From the NCBI RefSeq assembly GCF_021155765.1, contig NC_060116.1:4216001-4280000 (forward strand): a stretch of 64,000 nt of DNA. Reading direction: 5' to 3'. This DNA is from Diprion similis. Its lineage: Eukaryota > Arthropoda > Insecta > Hymenoptera > Diprionidae. How positions within the stretch are numbered: the stretch's first letter is position 1; each line of letters starts with the position of its first letter. Below the pieces are notes generated by a model that saw only the letters and a program-made list of their open reading frames with translations, was not told where the DNA came from and did not search any database. The translations under genes were made by a program, and so were the position numbers. Below are positions 51,801 through 63,384 of the stretch, piece after piece.

Positions 51801-53541
51801 AATATTGGAACGAAATTATAATTACAATTAGTAACCCATTAAAAGCATACATTTTTTTAGGAGACTTTTTACTATTCGTCTACTATTCTGTAAGATTTGA
51901 AGAAAACAACAAAAAGTATTGCAAGAATGGAAGTAGAGTTGAGATCAATTTCCATCAAGAATTTGATAGCGATTTAATACAATCAGCAGTACAGGTAATT
52001 TCGTTGAAACTTACACCTGAAATAACAAATAACCTTTTCTATGGAGGATCTGCCTACCTACATGGGCACAATTCTTTAACTTGTCTCATTGTATATATTT
52101 AGGCAAACTTCCTAAGATTTGTTTCTAATTATTTTACAAGCAGCGTCGGTAAAATTACTTGTGTACAGAATCATATACACATTGTTAATATACTCATGTA
52201 GGTCGTAAGTTCCCTATTTATCGTGAATGCACGCATATTTTTTGAGTTTACAATTTAATTAAATCTTTTCCCGCTAGCATACTTCGATTTTGAATTATGA
52301 GATAGGCATGTAGTGTAACCAGACTAGGTAATTAAAACATAAACGATACGTGAAATAATGAAGCAGTTATATTTTTTAAATAAATTCGTAATTCAATCCA
52401 AAGTCTTAAGTTTATGCAATGTATAGACTGTATCGATATCATTAGCTTAAATAAAAGTAAATTCATCATTTTTTTTATATATTCAAAGGGTTTTTCATTA
52501 TGTACAGTCTGTATGGCAAATTGACAAATTCTTTATATTAATTTTTCAACAAAAAATTTCGCAGAACCATAACGTATTTTTAAAATGTGTATAAGATAAA
52601 AAAGAAGAAAGGACAAATACTTTCTTCAATCTACGTCTAGCAAAATAAGTTCAGACTCTCATTAGTAGTTGTGGTAAATATAAATAAGCAATACTTGCTA
52701 GAATTATACAAGAAAATCACAAGCAATTTTCAATTTATTTTTTTTAGTTTAACATTAACGTTATCGCCATGATAAGTCTTATACTTCCATGTGAGTTTAG
52801 TGCTGAGTGTGATGTATTAATAAACCAAAAGTGAAGCTACTAATTTTGTATAGAAACTAGAAATATTCATTATTAAACAACATATCGATAGAACTTTATC
52901 TATTTCCTCACAGAAGATACAAATTCGATCGATTTATCGATATGGTTACGATTATATTTATTTTTCATTTTCAACAGTATATGTATACGTATTGCGTAGT
53001 TCAATAACAAAAATATAAGCATTGCTTTGTTGTATCATAATTTGAAAATGTATTCCTCAATTGAAAAAAAGTGTACATAGAAGCTTGATCACCATTGGTA
53101 TCATATTTCTCCATATGCTGGTTGTGAAGCTGAATTGTTTCTATGAATTCAGTATGCTCTTCTCTTTCTTTCTTTCTTTCTGATGATCGAAATACAGTCG
53201 TTACGGTTAATTAACTAGAAATAAACCTTTATGATCAGTATACTATTTACGATTCCTCCCATGTTCGAAATTCTGATAAGTACATATCAGGACATTATCA
53301 AAGTTCCAACTTAAATTAAAAACTTTGGACGTTCATGTCTTTTTTTCTCCACTACTTTACTAAACTTGTGTCATAAGAGTTTATGGATAAAGATGATTGT
53401 AAAAATAGTTTGTCGCTATTTTCTAATCATCATCATTTGATTACAAATTATCGTTCATGTACTAGCAAAGGTCTACGAGATAGAATTGACGAAAATAGAC
53501 GATAGAACGTTACCTGATAAATAGAACAACCGACTAATAGC
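48880..53541. other. Convergent intergenic interval between BNIP3 and SCAMP
   Basis: 4.7 kb containing both 3' UTRs. AATAAA at 49686-49691 is a possible BNIP3 signal, and TTTATT at 52957-52962 a possible SCAMP signal on the minus strand. An ACAT/TATG microsatellite is at 51636-51680 and a TTTC run near 53160-53180. No supported gene. The 60-codon frame at 50769-50951 looks like chance. Confidence 0.55.
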
Positions 53542-56500
53542 TTAATATCGTGGTTGGTTCGAGTTAGCCATCTGTGAACGAACTGCACTTGCAGCTACGT
53601 TTCCAGCAGCGTTCTGCACGTGTTCATTTCGCAGGAACGTTGAGGTAAATTCTTGTTGTGCCTTTGCAACACTAGCCCCTGTACTGCGATAGATACGGTG
53701 GATCTGAGAAAAAGCATACAAAAATAAGCCATTCTACCATAATTATAATTCGTGCAGATCAAAATCTGAATATTATGTGGTAATTTTTATTGCTTCCCAC
53801 CTTGGATAACAAAAGTATGTCACCAACTGCCGCCACTGCGTAGCCAATAGCAATAATGAGTAAAAGAATACCGACAAATACTCCCGATCCTGTACCATCA
53901 AATGACTGAATTGCTATGATTATTCCGCTGAAACAAATAGATAAACTTGATGAGATATGAATATTTAAAAATCTTTCAGATGGATGAACAACACCCAAAA
54001 CTTGTATATATCCCTCAGATAAATATTTTTATTAACTTTAATACAGTATAATAAGATTCTTTACCATGTGCCTGATCCAGATATCCCAAGAGCTTGAATA
54101 ACCGTCACAACGAATTGGAAAAAGAATACGAAGAAAAAGACCATGAAATTAAAAGAACTGTCACTCCTGAAAATTGAAGAATAATTAAAGAAATAATTAT
54201 TTGCGAGGGTTAACAAAGTTACGAATATTCTATGGTAGTATTGAAATAAAATACTTCACTCTAGAGTTAGTTATTTTAAATGAAGTACAAGTGAATAAAG
54301 ATATGTTGTAACATTACAGAAAAGTACCTGAAAGCCTTGTATGCCGGCCTATACCAGCAGAGGAATGAAAATGGAGTAAACAGCAGAAGATAAAGGATGG
54401 CAAGACCAAATGTAGAAAATCCTTGGCTATGTAGCAGCAATGCAAATCCACCGACCACGTTTAACACCATCACACATCCATGAACTGTAATGAAATCAGT
54501 GATTAAACACGACATAGATCTGCTATTAAACAATGAATTCAACTTACAACATTTTTACACACATCTCACAAGATTTTACTCTCTAGATTTTTATTAAAGA
54601 TTTTAGTAAATTTTACTTCAGGAACCAATACAAGAAATGATCATGTGAATGCAAATGAAAAATTATACATACACATCCAAAGGTAGTAAAGTTGTCTAAC
54701 AATCTTTTGGAAGTCAGCAGGAATATCAACATCGATATCCTGATAGACACATGGTTGAAAACAACACTTTTCAGGCAATGGTGGCCAATTGTTTCGTCTT
54801 GCTGAAATAAAATTGATGGCAACATTAATCATGCAAATATTTATTTATTGAACAGAACTATCGTTCGCTTTTTTCTTCATTTGTTTACATGTCCAGAATA
54901 ACGTTGAAATATACAAATACTATTAGGATTTATGAAACTTTTATGAAACAATCTATTATTCCAATAATAGAAATTGATAAATTCAGTGACGTGATCACTA
55001 TTTTTTAACACCTCTCCTACTTGAGACAAAAATGATTGTCCGTCAACAAAAGTTCAAACATCAAAATTTATCTGAATAAGATTAAAATTACTATGTACGA
55101 GATTGTTTGAGTTACTCAATTTGAACCTGAGGGCTTATTCTGTAATTCTGTCACAAAATTGCAACAATTTTACTGTGGCCAAATTACATTAGTTGAACAT
55201 TGACCGGGTAAGAGTGAACTGATGTCAACAGTTTTTCACAAATTTTAAATGACTATTTTGAGGCAAGTTACGGAATAAGCCTGCTAAAAATGCAATTCAA
55301 AAAAGAAATTTGGACACGTTTTTTTGTGGCTACGTTTGATCAAGTTTTCTCATTTAGGTCAGCAAAGGATGAATCAATACATGTATATCAGGAAAAATTC
55401 AGAAACAGTTCATGATTAAATCGGTCACTATTCTATAACGAATCCATTGTTGTAAGGAACAAAATAGAAAATAGAATTGAGTAAAAGTAACACGAGTTTT
55501 GTCATTAGTTTTTCTGAACTATGAAACATGAAGTATTTTCGATTATACACACATAGAGAATTTGCTAATAGCTATCAGTAAGGTATTTCAAACCTTTCTG
55601 GAGTGAATAAACGAGAATATGCTTTTATTGGCGTAAAAGAATCAAATAAATTCCAAATTTCGACTTATAAAATTTATGCAAGATTTTCTGCATGGTCAGG
55701 TAATTTAACACGGCAAGCACGGACCCGATTTTACTGTACAAATTAATTCCATTCTCTGTTAGTCCCCAAGAATTGACGCCGTGCCTTGAAGTGTTAATGT
55801 AATTATTATGTATTACAACTGACCATAGTATGGCGTATTTCTCATTTCCTCATCTCTCCTCGCTTTCCATTCCTCTTCCTGTCGACGCTGGAACACAAAA
55901 TGTAACATTAAATTTCAAATCTATTTGTTTCCTAGGCTATCGAACGAATCATTACATTCCAAATTAAGCCATACGCATCACTTCATCATGCACTTACGTC
56001 TGGTGCTGGAGGTGAGGTAACTGCAGGTGTAGGGGTCACTGTCTGCTGCGCACTTCGGGTGTAATTAGGTGGTGGAACCTCCTGATTTGTAGGCTGAAGT
56101 GTAGCAGGTTGTTGAGTGGCTCCTACACCTCCATAAATGGGCGGGTTCGAAGCTCCTCTTGCCTGTGTTGCCCCCTGTGATCCTTGGTCCGCAAAGGGAT
56201 TGTAATCTTCGATACCCCTGTTGGCAGGAGTCGAGCTGGCGGCTTGTCGAACTGCGGGATCCTATCGACGGTAATGAAATATTCTACATCGTAATCAATT
56301 GTCTGAACCCAAAGACAATGGCCTTTTCAATATATAAAACAAACAGTGTATTTAACTAATATTTTTCTCCGAATGTTTTGTAAATAAACAATTGTGAATA
56401 TGTAAAGGCTAAATAATTAATAAAATACGTAGGTATGTTAAATTTGTACATAATAAAATTTCACGTCAAGGTGAAGGTGATTATAGTCGAAGATATACTG

Positions 56501-56728
56501 CGCGGAATTTTTTTTTGAAAATATTATTACACGTCACTGTTACTATTATATGATTCATATAGCTCAAGTGTTTTAACAATCTTTTGACAAGTAAGAGAGA
56601 CATTGCCAGTGTCGATCCGGGTGTCACGTATTTCGTCGAGTATCGTGGAATAAAAAAAAAAGATTACTTGCCGAGAATGGGTCGTTCAAAGCTGGTTCCC
56701 CAAAGGGATTTTCGTCAAAACCGGACAT
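53542..56728 (-). CDS. Scamp: Secretory carrier-associated membrane protein, SCAMP (complete, 8 exons, 353 aa)
   Basis: SCAMPs are four-pass proteins of secretory and endocytic vesicles that act in membrane recycling and exocytosis. Exons in gene order: 56728-56672, 56261-55998, 55887-55824, 54801-54673, 54484-54328, 54166-54065, 53927-53801 and 53703-53542 (TAA). The sum is 1062 nt, phases agree. Residues 1-107 are the cytosolic Pro-rich N-terminus with NPF endocytic motifs at 7-9 and 40-42. Exon 3 (108-128) carries a short charged coiled-coil segment, [15 protein letters not shown]. Residues 132-167 hold [10 protein letters not shown] and [15 protein letters not shown]. Four hydrophobic segments follow in exons 4-7. 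The family hallmark [11 protein letters not shown] lies between the second and third. The C-terminal tail is cytosolic. Intron 1 appears to use a GC donor (TTCTCG|GCAAGT). The coiled coil seems about 10 residues shorter than in typical SCAMPs, so a missed small exon between 54802 and 55823 cannot be excluded. Confidence 0.95.
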
Positions 56729-59508
56729 TTCTTAGGGATTGGATTTTTCCCGGTATTTAATTTCAGAAACAGCGTATACGCTGGCTTTCAGTCGAATAAT
56801 ACTTGTAATCTTATCTAGCGACGGTTTTCCATCGTTGACGTGCCCCTGGGGCCTTCTACGTGCGATTAATGCTTTAGCTAGAATCACGGACTGACTCGAA
56901 ACTCCTAAAAATAGCTAAACTGCCGACCCGATGCATATACCCTCGTAAAATATACAATGTATCTATATCTTTATAAATCAGCCGGTAATTTCTTTTAATT
57001 CGATCATTAATTATCGATTGAGAATAACCAATTTTCTGTAAGAATAAAAATTGTGTGGAAGCCAGGTCTTTGAAACAATTCGTAATTATACACGATAAAA
57101 TTACAGTGCGAAATAGTTATTCTCGTGGAAAGTGCGCATATATATAAAATAGAGATTTCTTGACGAGTGCAAGGTGCCGCACGAGCCGAAGGCAAGTGCA
57201 ATGTGAACCCACATGAGTCAAGAAGTCTATAATTGGACTCTTGTAACAAATCCTATTTTCTGTACTACCTCCTGACAAAAGAGAGAAAATATTCTGTAGT
57301 TTTTACAAGCACCTGTGCTTTAAAGTCGACTTTTAAGCACTTATAGTGCTTTAAAAAACTACAAAGTAATCGAGTTGTTGACGGAAATAATAGCGCGCGC
57401 AGAAAACAATGGTGAAGTGACTTTAGTCGTTTCCAATATGGTTCCACGTGCTCTGAGACTGGGCCAATCACATCGCATAATATGAAACCGCAAAAATTGG
57501 TATAAACAGCGCAATCAAGCGCAATGTCGTCATTGCCACTGAAATTGAGATCTATCTAGCTGTGGCCGAAATTTCGGCAAATAATAGTTCTGATTCTTGC
57601 CGACGGCGGCGCTGGTGCAGATTATTCTTGGATTTGTAATTCGAATCGGGAGTAATATTGCGTTCCTTCATATACAGATATATATATGTTTTACATATTT
57701 ATATATGTTTATTTATTATATTGACGAAATGGACATACATGTAAAATAAAATCGTTCGTTTTTGACAAATCCCTAATTAATTGCTATTTTTGAAACACCT
57801 TTTCCAGACCATCTATATTTCAGATTATTAGATTTACGATACAGGATATCTGTGTTATAGTTATATTCGGAACAAAACGATAAATAAAAATAAATAGGAA
57901 AAACTATTTTACTATAACTTTTGAGAGCTTTTGTATGAACAATATCAACCACAAAATCCGTAATTGACTTAATTAGACGCAGGGTCGACTTATATTCGAG
58001 ATTTTTCCGTAAATTTGTTCCATCTACTAGATATCATAACATTTGCTCAATTCACCTACAGATTATCATCTCCGGAGCCTATTTATCCACAATATTGAAT
58101 TGTTTGCATACACTTACTACTGGGACTTGACTTAACAAAGTACGTATATTATTGTTCCAGGTACCAGGATTAATAACTTAATCTAAGTACGAATGTCTTT
58201 AGTTGTACAGTTCCAATTTGAGTAGTTAAAATTTGCAAGAAAAAAAAAAAAAGAAAATAAGGACTTCAAATGAATACTCTCCTGTGATAATAATTTGATC
58301 ATAAAATTCGACTTATATTCGGTATTTAAAAAAAATACTCTCAAACCAAGTCGAAAAATAGGGGCCGTCTAATATTTCGAACAATACGATATGATGCTTA
58401 ATTTGTGAGTACAAGCAAGGGTAAAGAATTGTGTCTGAGGAATTATATCAATACCACGGCACACGAAATTTTGAAGAATTTAATCGACATCTTACAATTG
58501 GAGAATGTAACACATGGAGGGAGACTTGCCCTAAAGTGGAGAGACAGAGAGAGAAAGAGTAACATGAGTACCTTTCTCTTTCTAAGCCAGGAGCGTAGCG
58601 TGGTAAATTTAGTACCCGCGTCAATGATACGCACCTAATTAAAATTTTGTATGACATTTTGAAGAGTGTATGTTGCATTCATTATAGTGTATTTTATGTA
58701 CGGTAATTAATATATAATTATTATTGTATATCGTATTCAATATGTTATATATATTTCAATATAATATATAATATATAATAACATATTATATTATATTTAC
58801 ACTCAAGAATTCACGACGATTGTAACCAAAAAGAATAATTTTTGGTCGAAAGAAAACTTGCTTTACGAATTTGTTATTTGGTTCGAATTATTGGGATTTT
58901 GTTAACTGTGACAAAAAAATGATAGTTTTATTCATGCTATGGCACTTTGACCATTTAGTACGTTACTTTACTTATCTTTGCACTAACTAAGCACTTAGAA
59001 TAATTATATTATCAGTACTTATGTTTAAACAAAACTTAATATCAACGATAATCAAGAATAGACATCAATAATGAATTGCTGGTGAGCGCTGATATGTATT
59101 ACATACATACATACATGCATACATACTACATGCTCTAAGTTGGGCCCTTTTCTCTCTATTCTTCAAAGGGACTGTACAGAAGTGTACAGAGATCTCTGTT
59201 GCGCTATCTCTCTCTAACCCCCCCCCCCTTCCGACGCCGCCACCGCCACCACCACCAGGTGGCGGCAGTGAGAAAAGGCGAGTTAAGAGTCGCGCAGAAT
59301 CGCGCAGCGCTTATTCGGCTCCAGTCAGTGCTCGCTGGCAGACGCGTTTAGCGAATAGGATCTGCTGCGATTCTAATAGCCCGAAGAAAGCAGGCGCACT
59401 TCAGCGTTGTAGAATCCAAATGTTATAATCAGTGTCAAATTTTTTTAATCCAGTGTTATAATCAGTGTATATTTGTGGCACATTTATATTCGGTAATTAC
59501 TAGGCAAA
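56729..59508. promoter_or_regulatory. Divergent interval: SCAMP promoter, decayed repeats, promoter of the downstream small gene
   Basis: The SCAMP start codon is at the left end and the start of the unknown gene at the right end. The right part (59150-59420) is G+C-rich and contains a C-run at 59219-59228 and CCGCCACC...GGTGGCGG (59243-59265). It also has a 15 bp direct repeat TGTTATAATCAGTGT at 59421-59435 and 59454-59468. This is a plausible promoter and 5' UTR. The middle is AT-rich with an ACAT microsatellite (59099-59126). Confidence 0.5.
57970..58375. mobile_element. Possible decayed inverted-repeat DNA element
   Basis: Left end AATTAGACGCAGGGTCGACT and right end GGGGCCGTCTAAT match imperfectly in inverse, and TCGACTTATATTCG occurs twice in direct orientation (57985-57998 and 58308-58321). 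The phrase GTCGACTTATA with a GTCTAAT end resembles ends of widespread non-autonomous cut-and-paste elements. No coding capacity, boundaries approximate. Confidence 0.35.
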
Positions 59509-60913
59509 ATGCAGAAATGTGGCCCAGAGAATCAAACTATTATTGAAATCAAAAGCAGCCTGCAAATGTTGAAGGTGAGTTACATTCGACGCATTTGACT
59601 ATCGTACGTGCAACTTGAAATTGCCGCTGACTCCACGGTGCTGTGTTTTGTTTTTTGCCCGCGCATTTTTGGTAACTTAACTCATTATCGGCTGTTGAAA
59701 AATCTTATTATATATATGAAATCAGCAATTTGAAGTTAGGTACATATTACGAATTATTCATGTAGATTCTAACGGTCACCGGTCTGCGCCGATACCGAAA
59801 TTACAAAACTGTAAGCGAGTTAAACAATCAACAGAGATTGGTTTTTCAACAGTAATCTCGATCATTCTTCGGAAGAATCTTACATGCGTATTACTTTTTT
59901 ACTGCAATCAGGAGATACGGTGGTTGTATGGTGAATTGGGTTTATAAAACGGATCTTGCGGATCTTCAAACCTTCGTTTGAATCATTGTTTCGGATGTCG
60001 GATCGCACATAGCGTTCCCACAGGTGTACAAAATGCACTTATCGCGTATAGATCACTCCAGCACCCATTCTTGCGTATTGAAAACAAGTTAGATGAAAAT
60101 AAATAGTGTCGGTCGAGCTTAAGGATGCATTGTTTACATATAGTTGTGCTTGTGTGGCGGTTGGTGCAGCTTACCCTCTGAAAACATACCGAGATTCATG
60201 TTTATCACTGTGAGTGTTTACTTGAATTTCGAATCAGTAAATTCATCTTCCGTCGCGTTTTTTCTGAGGATCGATACTATAGTACATCGTTTCGTATTCT
60301 ATTCTATTGTATTATTTTTTTTTCAGAAGTTCGTATATTACGACGTTATTTATTTTCGAATTTCGAACACCTCGTACGTTTCGGTAGCTTAGTTTTCTCC
60401 TTTTAAAATTATATAATCTTATTATACGTTTGACAACGACGAAGTATAATTAACGGTAAAAACCAAGGAACATGAATGATTAATTGTTTTTCAATCGTTG
60501 TATTGTTTTTTCTGAATAGTAGTAGTAGTTAAGTTATGCTTGATTAGTAGATCGATTTTAAAGTTAAATCGTGGTATCTTACCTGTTTACAGAAACGAAC
60601 TGCAATATCATTGATTGGTGTTGGTGATTATCTGGATCGAGTGACCCTGTTAATAAATCCTGGAAAACATCCTATATTGACTGAGAAGATCAATTTATTT
60701 CCGAAAAACAACAGGTACAATGCAATCTATTACATTTTTAAAGTTTAAGCATAACTATTACAACACATTTGAAATATATACGTACGTGTTGAATACTGTA
60801 CATACGTGGATTTTCGAAATGAAATATTAACAAAATCTGGTGTTGTTTTATCTGATTACAGAAATAAAAAATATGCTGTAAGACTGATCGAGGTTTTCGA
60901 TTATTTGAATTAA
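59509..60913 (+). CDS. Unrecognised three-exon gene, 79 aa
   Basis: Proposed exons 59509-59574, 60593-60714 and 60862-60913 (TAA). Junctions are AAG|GTGAGT ... TTTACAG|AAA and AACAG|GTACAA ... GATTACAG|AAA, with agreeing phases (0 and 2). The start has a near-ideal insect context (GGCAAAATG) and follows a G+C-rich promoter-like region. The predicted protein begins MQKCGPENQTIIEIKSSLQM, continues ISLIGVGDYLDRVTLLINPG in exon 2, and ends YAVRLIEVFDYLN. It is mildly basic in the middle, with no signal peptide, membrane span or cysteine pattern. I do not recognise it. It could be a small insect-specific protein, the 5' end of a longer gene through alternative splicing, or a noncoding RNA with a chance frame. 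Splicing looks more secure than coding. Confidence 0.45.
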
Positions 60914-61368
60914 AGCCAGCAATAAACATCAAAACACAAAATGCAACATCTGACCAGGCCTCAGTGCTGTTGAAAAATAAAAAACAGGTACATCATAAAA
61001 ATCATTTTCAATTACACCATCACGCTGAATTCCCTCTAAGAAAGTTGACCTTTTTATTTGAAATTTAATATTATTTAGTCCTTAATTACGTTTCATGAAA
61101 ATGGTAGTAAATTTTCAATGCTTTCTATTACTGATTCTGTGTTTCATGTATCGGTGCATAAAAAATTACTGATTTTTATAGAAAAAAAATTGTTCGAAAT
61201 AGACAGTTTCTAATGAAACGAAATCTGATCCAAGTACATATATTGCATGAGTATTATTCTGTTATATTCTTATTGCAGTGTAAAAAGTGCGTCACTTCAC
61301 GATTCAACCTGAGACCTACTAGACTACTACATCTGAAGTGTGGAGCAGCCCGGAGGAGGTGAAAATTG
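60914..61368 (+). ncRNA. 3' untranslated/noncoding spliced exons of the unknown gene
   Basis: Exon 3 appears to continue to a donor at 60987|GTACAT. A further exon is likely at 61279-61368, with acceptor TATTGCAG and donor ATTG|GTGAGT (an alternative donor is at 61358). It has no long frame and lies after the TAA. A spliced exon after the stop, if real, would mark the transcript for decay or show that the reading frame above is not the main product. Confidence 0.35.
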
Positions 61369-63384
61369 GTGAGTTTGCATGTGTTTAGGTTACGGATATT
61401 TCCCTGGTATTCCCTGTCACGTGGCGTGGCGGTAACAATAATATTACATCAATCTTCGATTTCTTAGCTGCATGGGTAGGCTCATTCGCAATCGCAACGG
61501 TGCTTGACTTTTAGTTGAATCATTTCTTGTCTTTGCAATTTGATTTACTGTAGCTTAGTTAAAGTTAGAAATTTTGCCCGTTGCTAAATGTGGAATGAGC
61601 ATCGCGACAGGTAACCATCGCTCATTCGCAAATTGCAAGATCGAATCGTGTTTCGTTACAGATGTAATAATTTAAATTTGAATTTAGAAATTATATCGTT
61701 TAAGTGGTGGTTTCACCTGAGGTCTGAATGTATTCAGTTATTCGCATTATTGTTGAATTAATGAAACTACAAATTCTAGCATAAAGTAACATAATGAAAT
61801 TGCATCTTCTATTATGAATCATTTTCAATTTTTTAACAAACAACAAGTATCAGTCAACTGTAAGCTTAGCTCGTTTAGAAAAATGCTGATTGGCATACAG
61901 GATGTTTTTAATCCATTTTACAAAATGTTGGTGTATCGATAGTCTGCCAGTATTTTCTAAAATAATGCATACAATATTAGGGTTGGCGTGATACAACCGT
62001 GATACTGTATTCTGAGTAGGCGGACTATGGTACAAAAACATTTTGCTCCCTACAGGTAATCAATGAACAAGTAAGTGACAGTGACCACGGCGCGAATGAG
62101 GAAGAATGATGTGTGTTGGAAAAAATGGAGAATCGTTTAGATCGAATATAGGTAACCGGGGAGGTAGGTGGTCGTTTTGGAATCCGTCGCGGGATTTGAT
62201 GTGGATGTGCGTGTGAATTTTGTTTCACTATTTCCGTTGGGTGGTTCCGTTGGGAATCAGGCGAGGGTAGGAAGGTCGCGATGTACCGTGATGTTACTAA
62301 CTTTTGTAATCCACAGCGTCAAATGATCACAGAAATTTAGTCCCAAAACAATTGAAAGATTGTACCCGAGTCTAGACTATTTATCAGTATTTGAATATTA
62401 AAAAGGTTGAATTTTTCATTTATTGTCACTCTGCAATTATTCATCAGCTGTTATTCAATTCAATTATTCAGTCATTATCCATCATTATTTCATTCAATTA
62501 ATCTCTGTGATCGTTTGAATGGGCAAAACTCATCTCTGGACTATCTATCGCGTTCCGTGGTACGCTAGATAGGGAGAGATGCTGAGCTCGAAGACTTCGC
62601 GTCGAAGAGGACCGCCGACCGTCACGCCACACAATAATGCATGCTCTCCAACCTCCCTCCCGGACTTGATTCGTATCTGAGAACAACAATCCGCATCGCA
62701 GTGTATCTGATTTAAAAATACGTAGATGTGGATTGGATTTCTACAGAGTTTTTACGACAAGTCCTAAATATTAGAAATTTTTTGAAAATTCATTCGATTG
62801 CGCCTTTCTGTGCGCCGAGTAATCACTGAAACCTGACACGCTTTTGACGCGAATCGATTGCTCGTGCCTTTTGCGCATCGATTTCGCTAATAGTACGTGG
62901 GAAAGTAAAGCACTCCTGATATGCTTAGCTTTCAGCTGTTGAGTCAAATTTGTTATGAACAGACAAGTTTTCAAGTTCGATCGCGCCTTTTGCGCGTCCA
63001 CTTGATACCTTGTGGTTATGAGAGAAAGCGCGGCATATCTAAGCCGGTGCTCAACGCGCGGGGATAAAAATCGCAGAGAGAGAATACTGATAGTGAAAAA
63101 CCTTGGCCTAAGTATTTATCAAATATATCTGAGGTGTATAAAATTATTTGATTTTTAACCATAGTATTATTTTTTCTTCCAGGGCCACAAAGCAATTTTT
63201 TTTACAAGTACACTGATATACTGATTATTTGAATAACTCTTGGTGGGAAATAGATAATGATTAAAAAAATATGCAATTTGTTGGCATTATTAAAAATAAT
63301 CGAGTTAAATTTCGTTGCCGCGAATATCATGTTGGACTCTACATAGATTTTATCACTGTACTTGTAGCAACTTTCTGTGTTTTA
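61369..63384. other. Region downstream of the unknown gene
   Basis: Mixed AT-rich DNA with a G+C-richer patch at 62540-63070. Three related stretches containing TGCGCC/GCCTTTTGCGC follow TCGAT at 62793-62815, 62854-62880 and 62976-63000. No supported gene. It may be an intron or promoter of a gene extending past the right edge. Confidence 0.45.
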
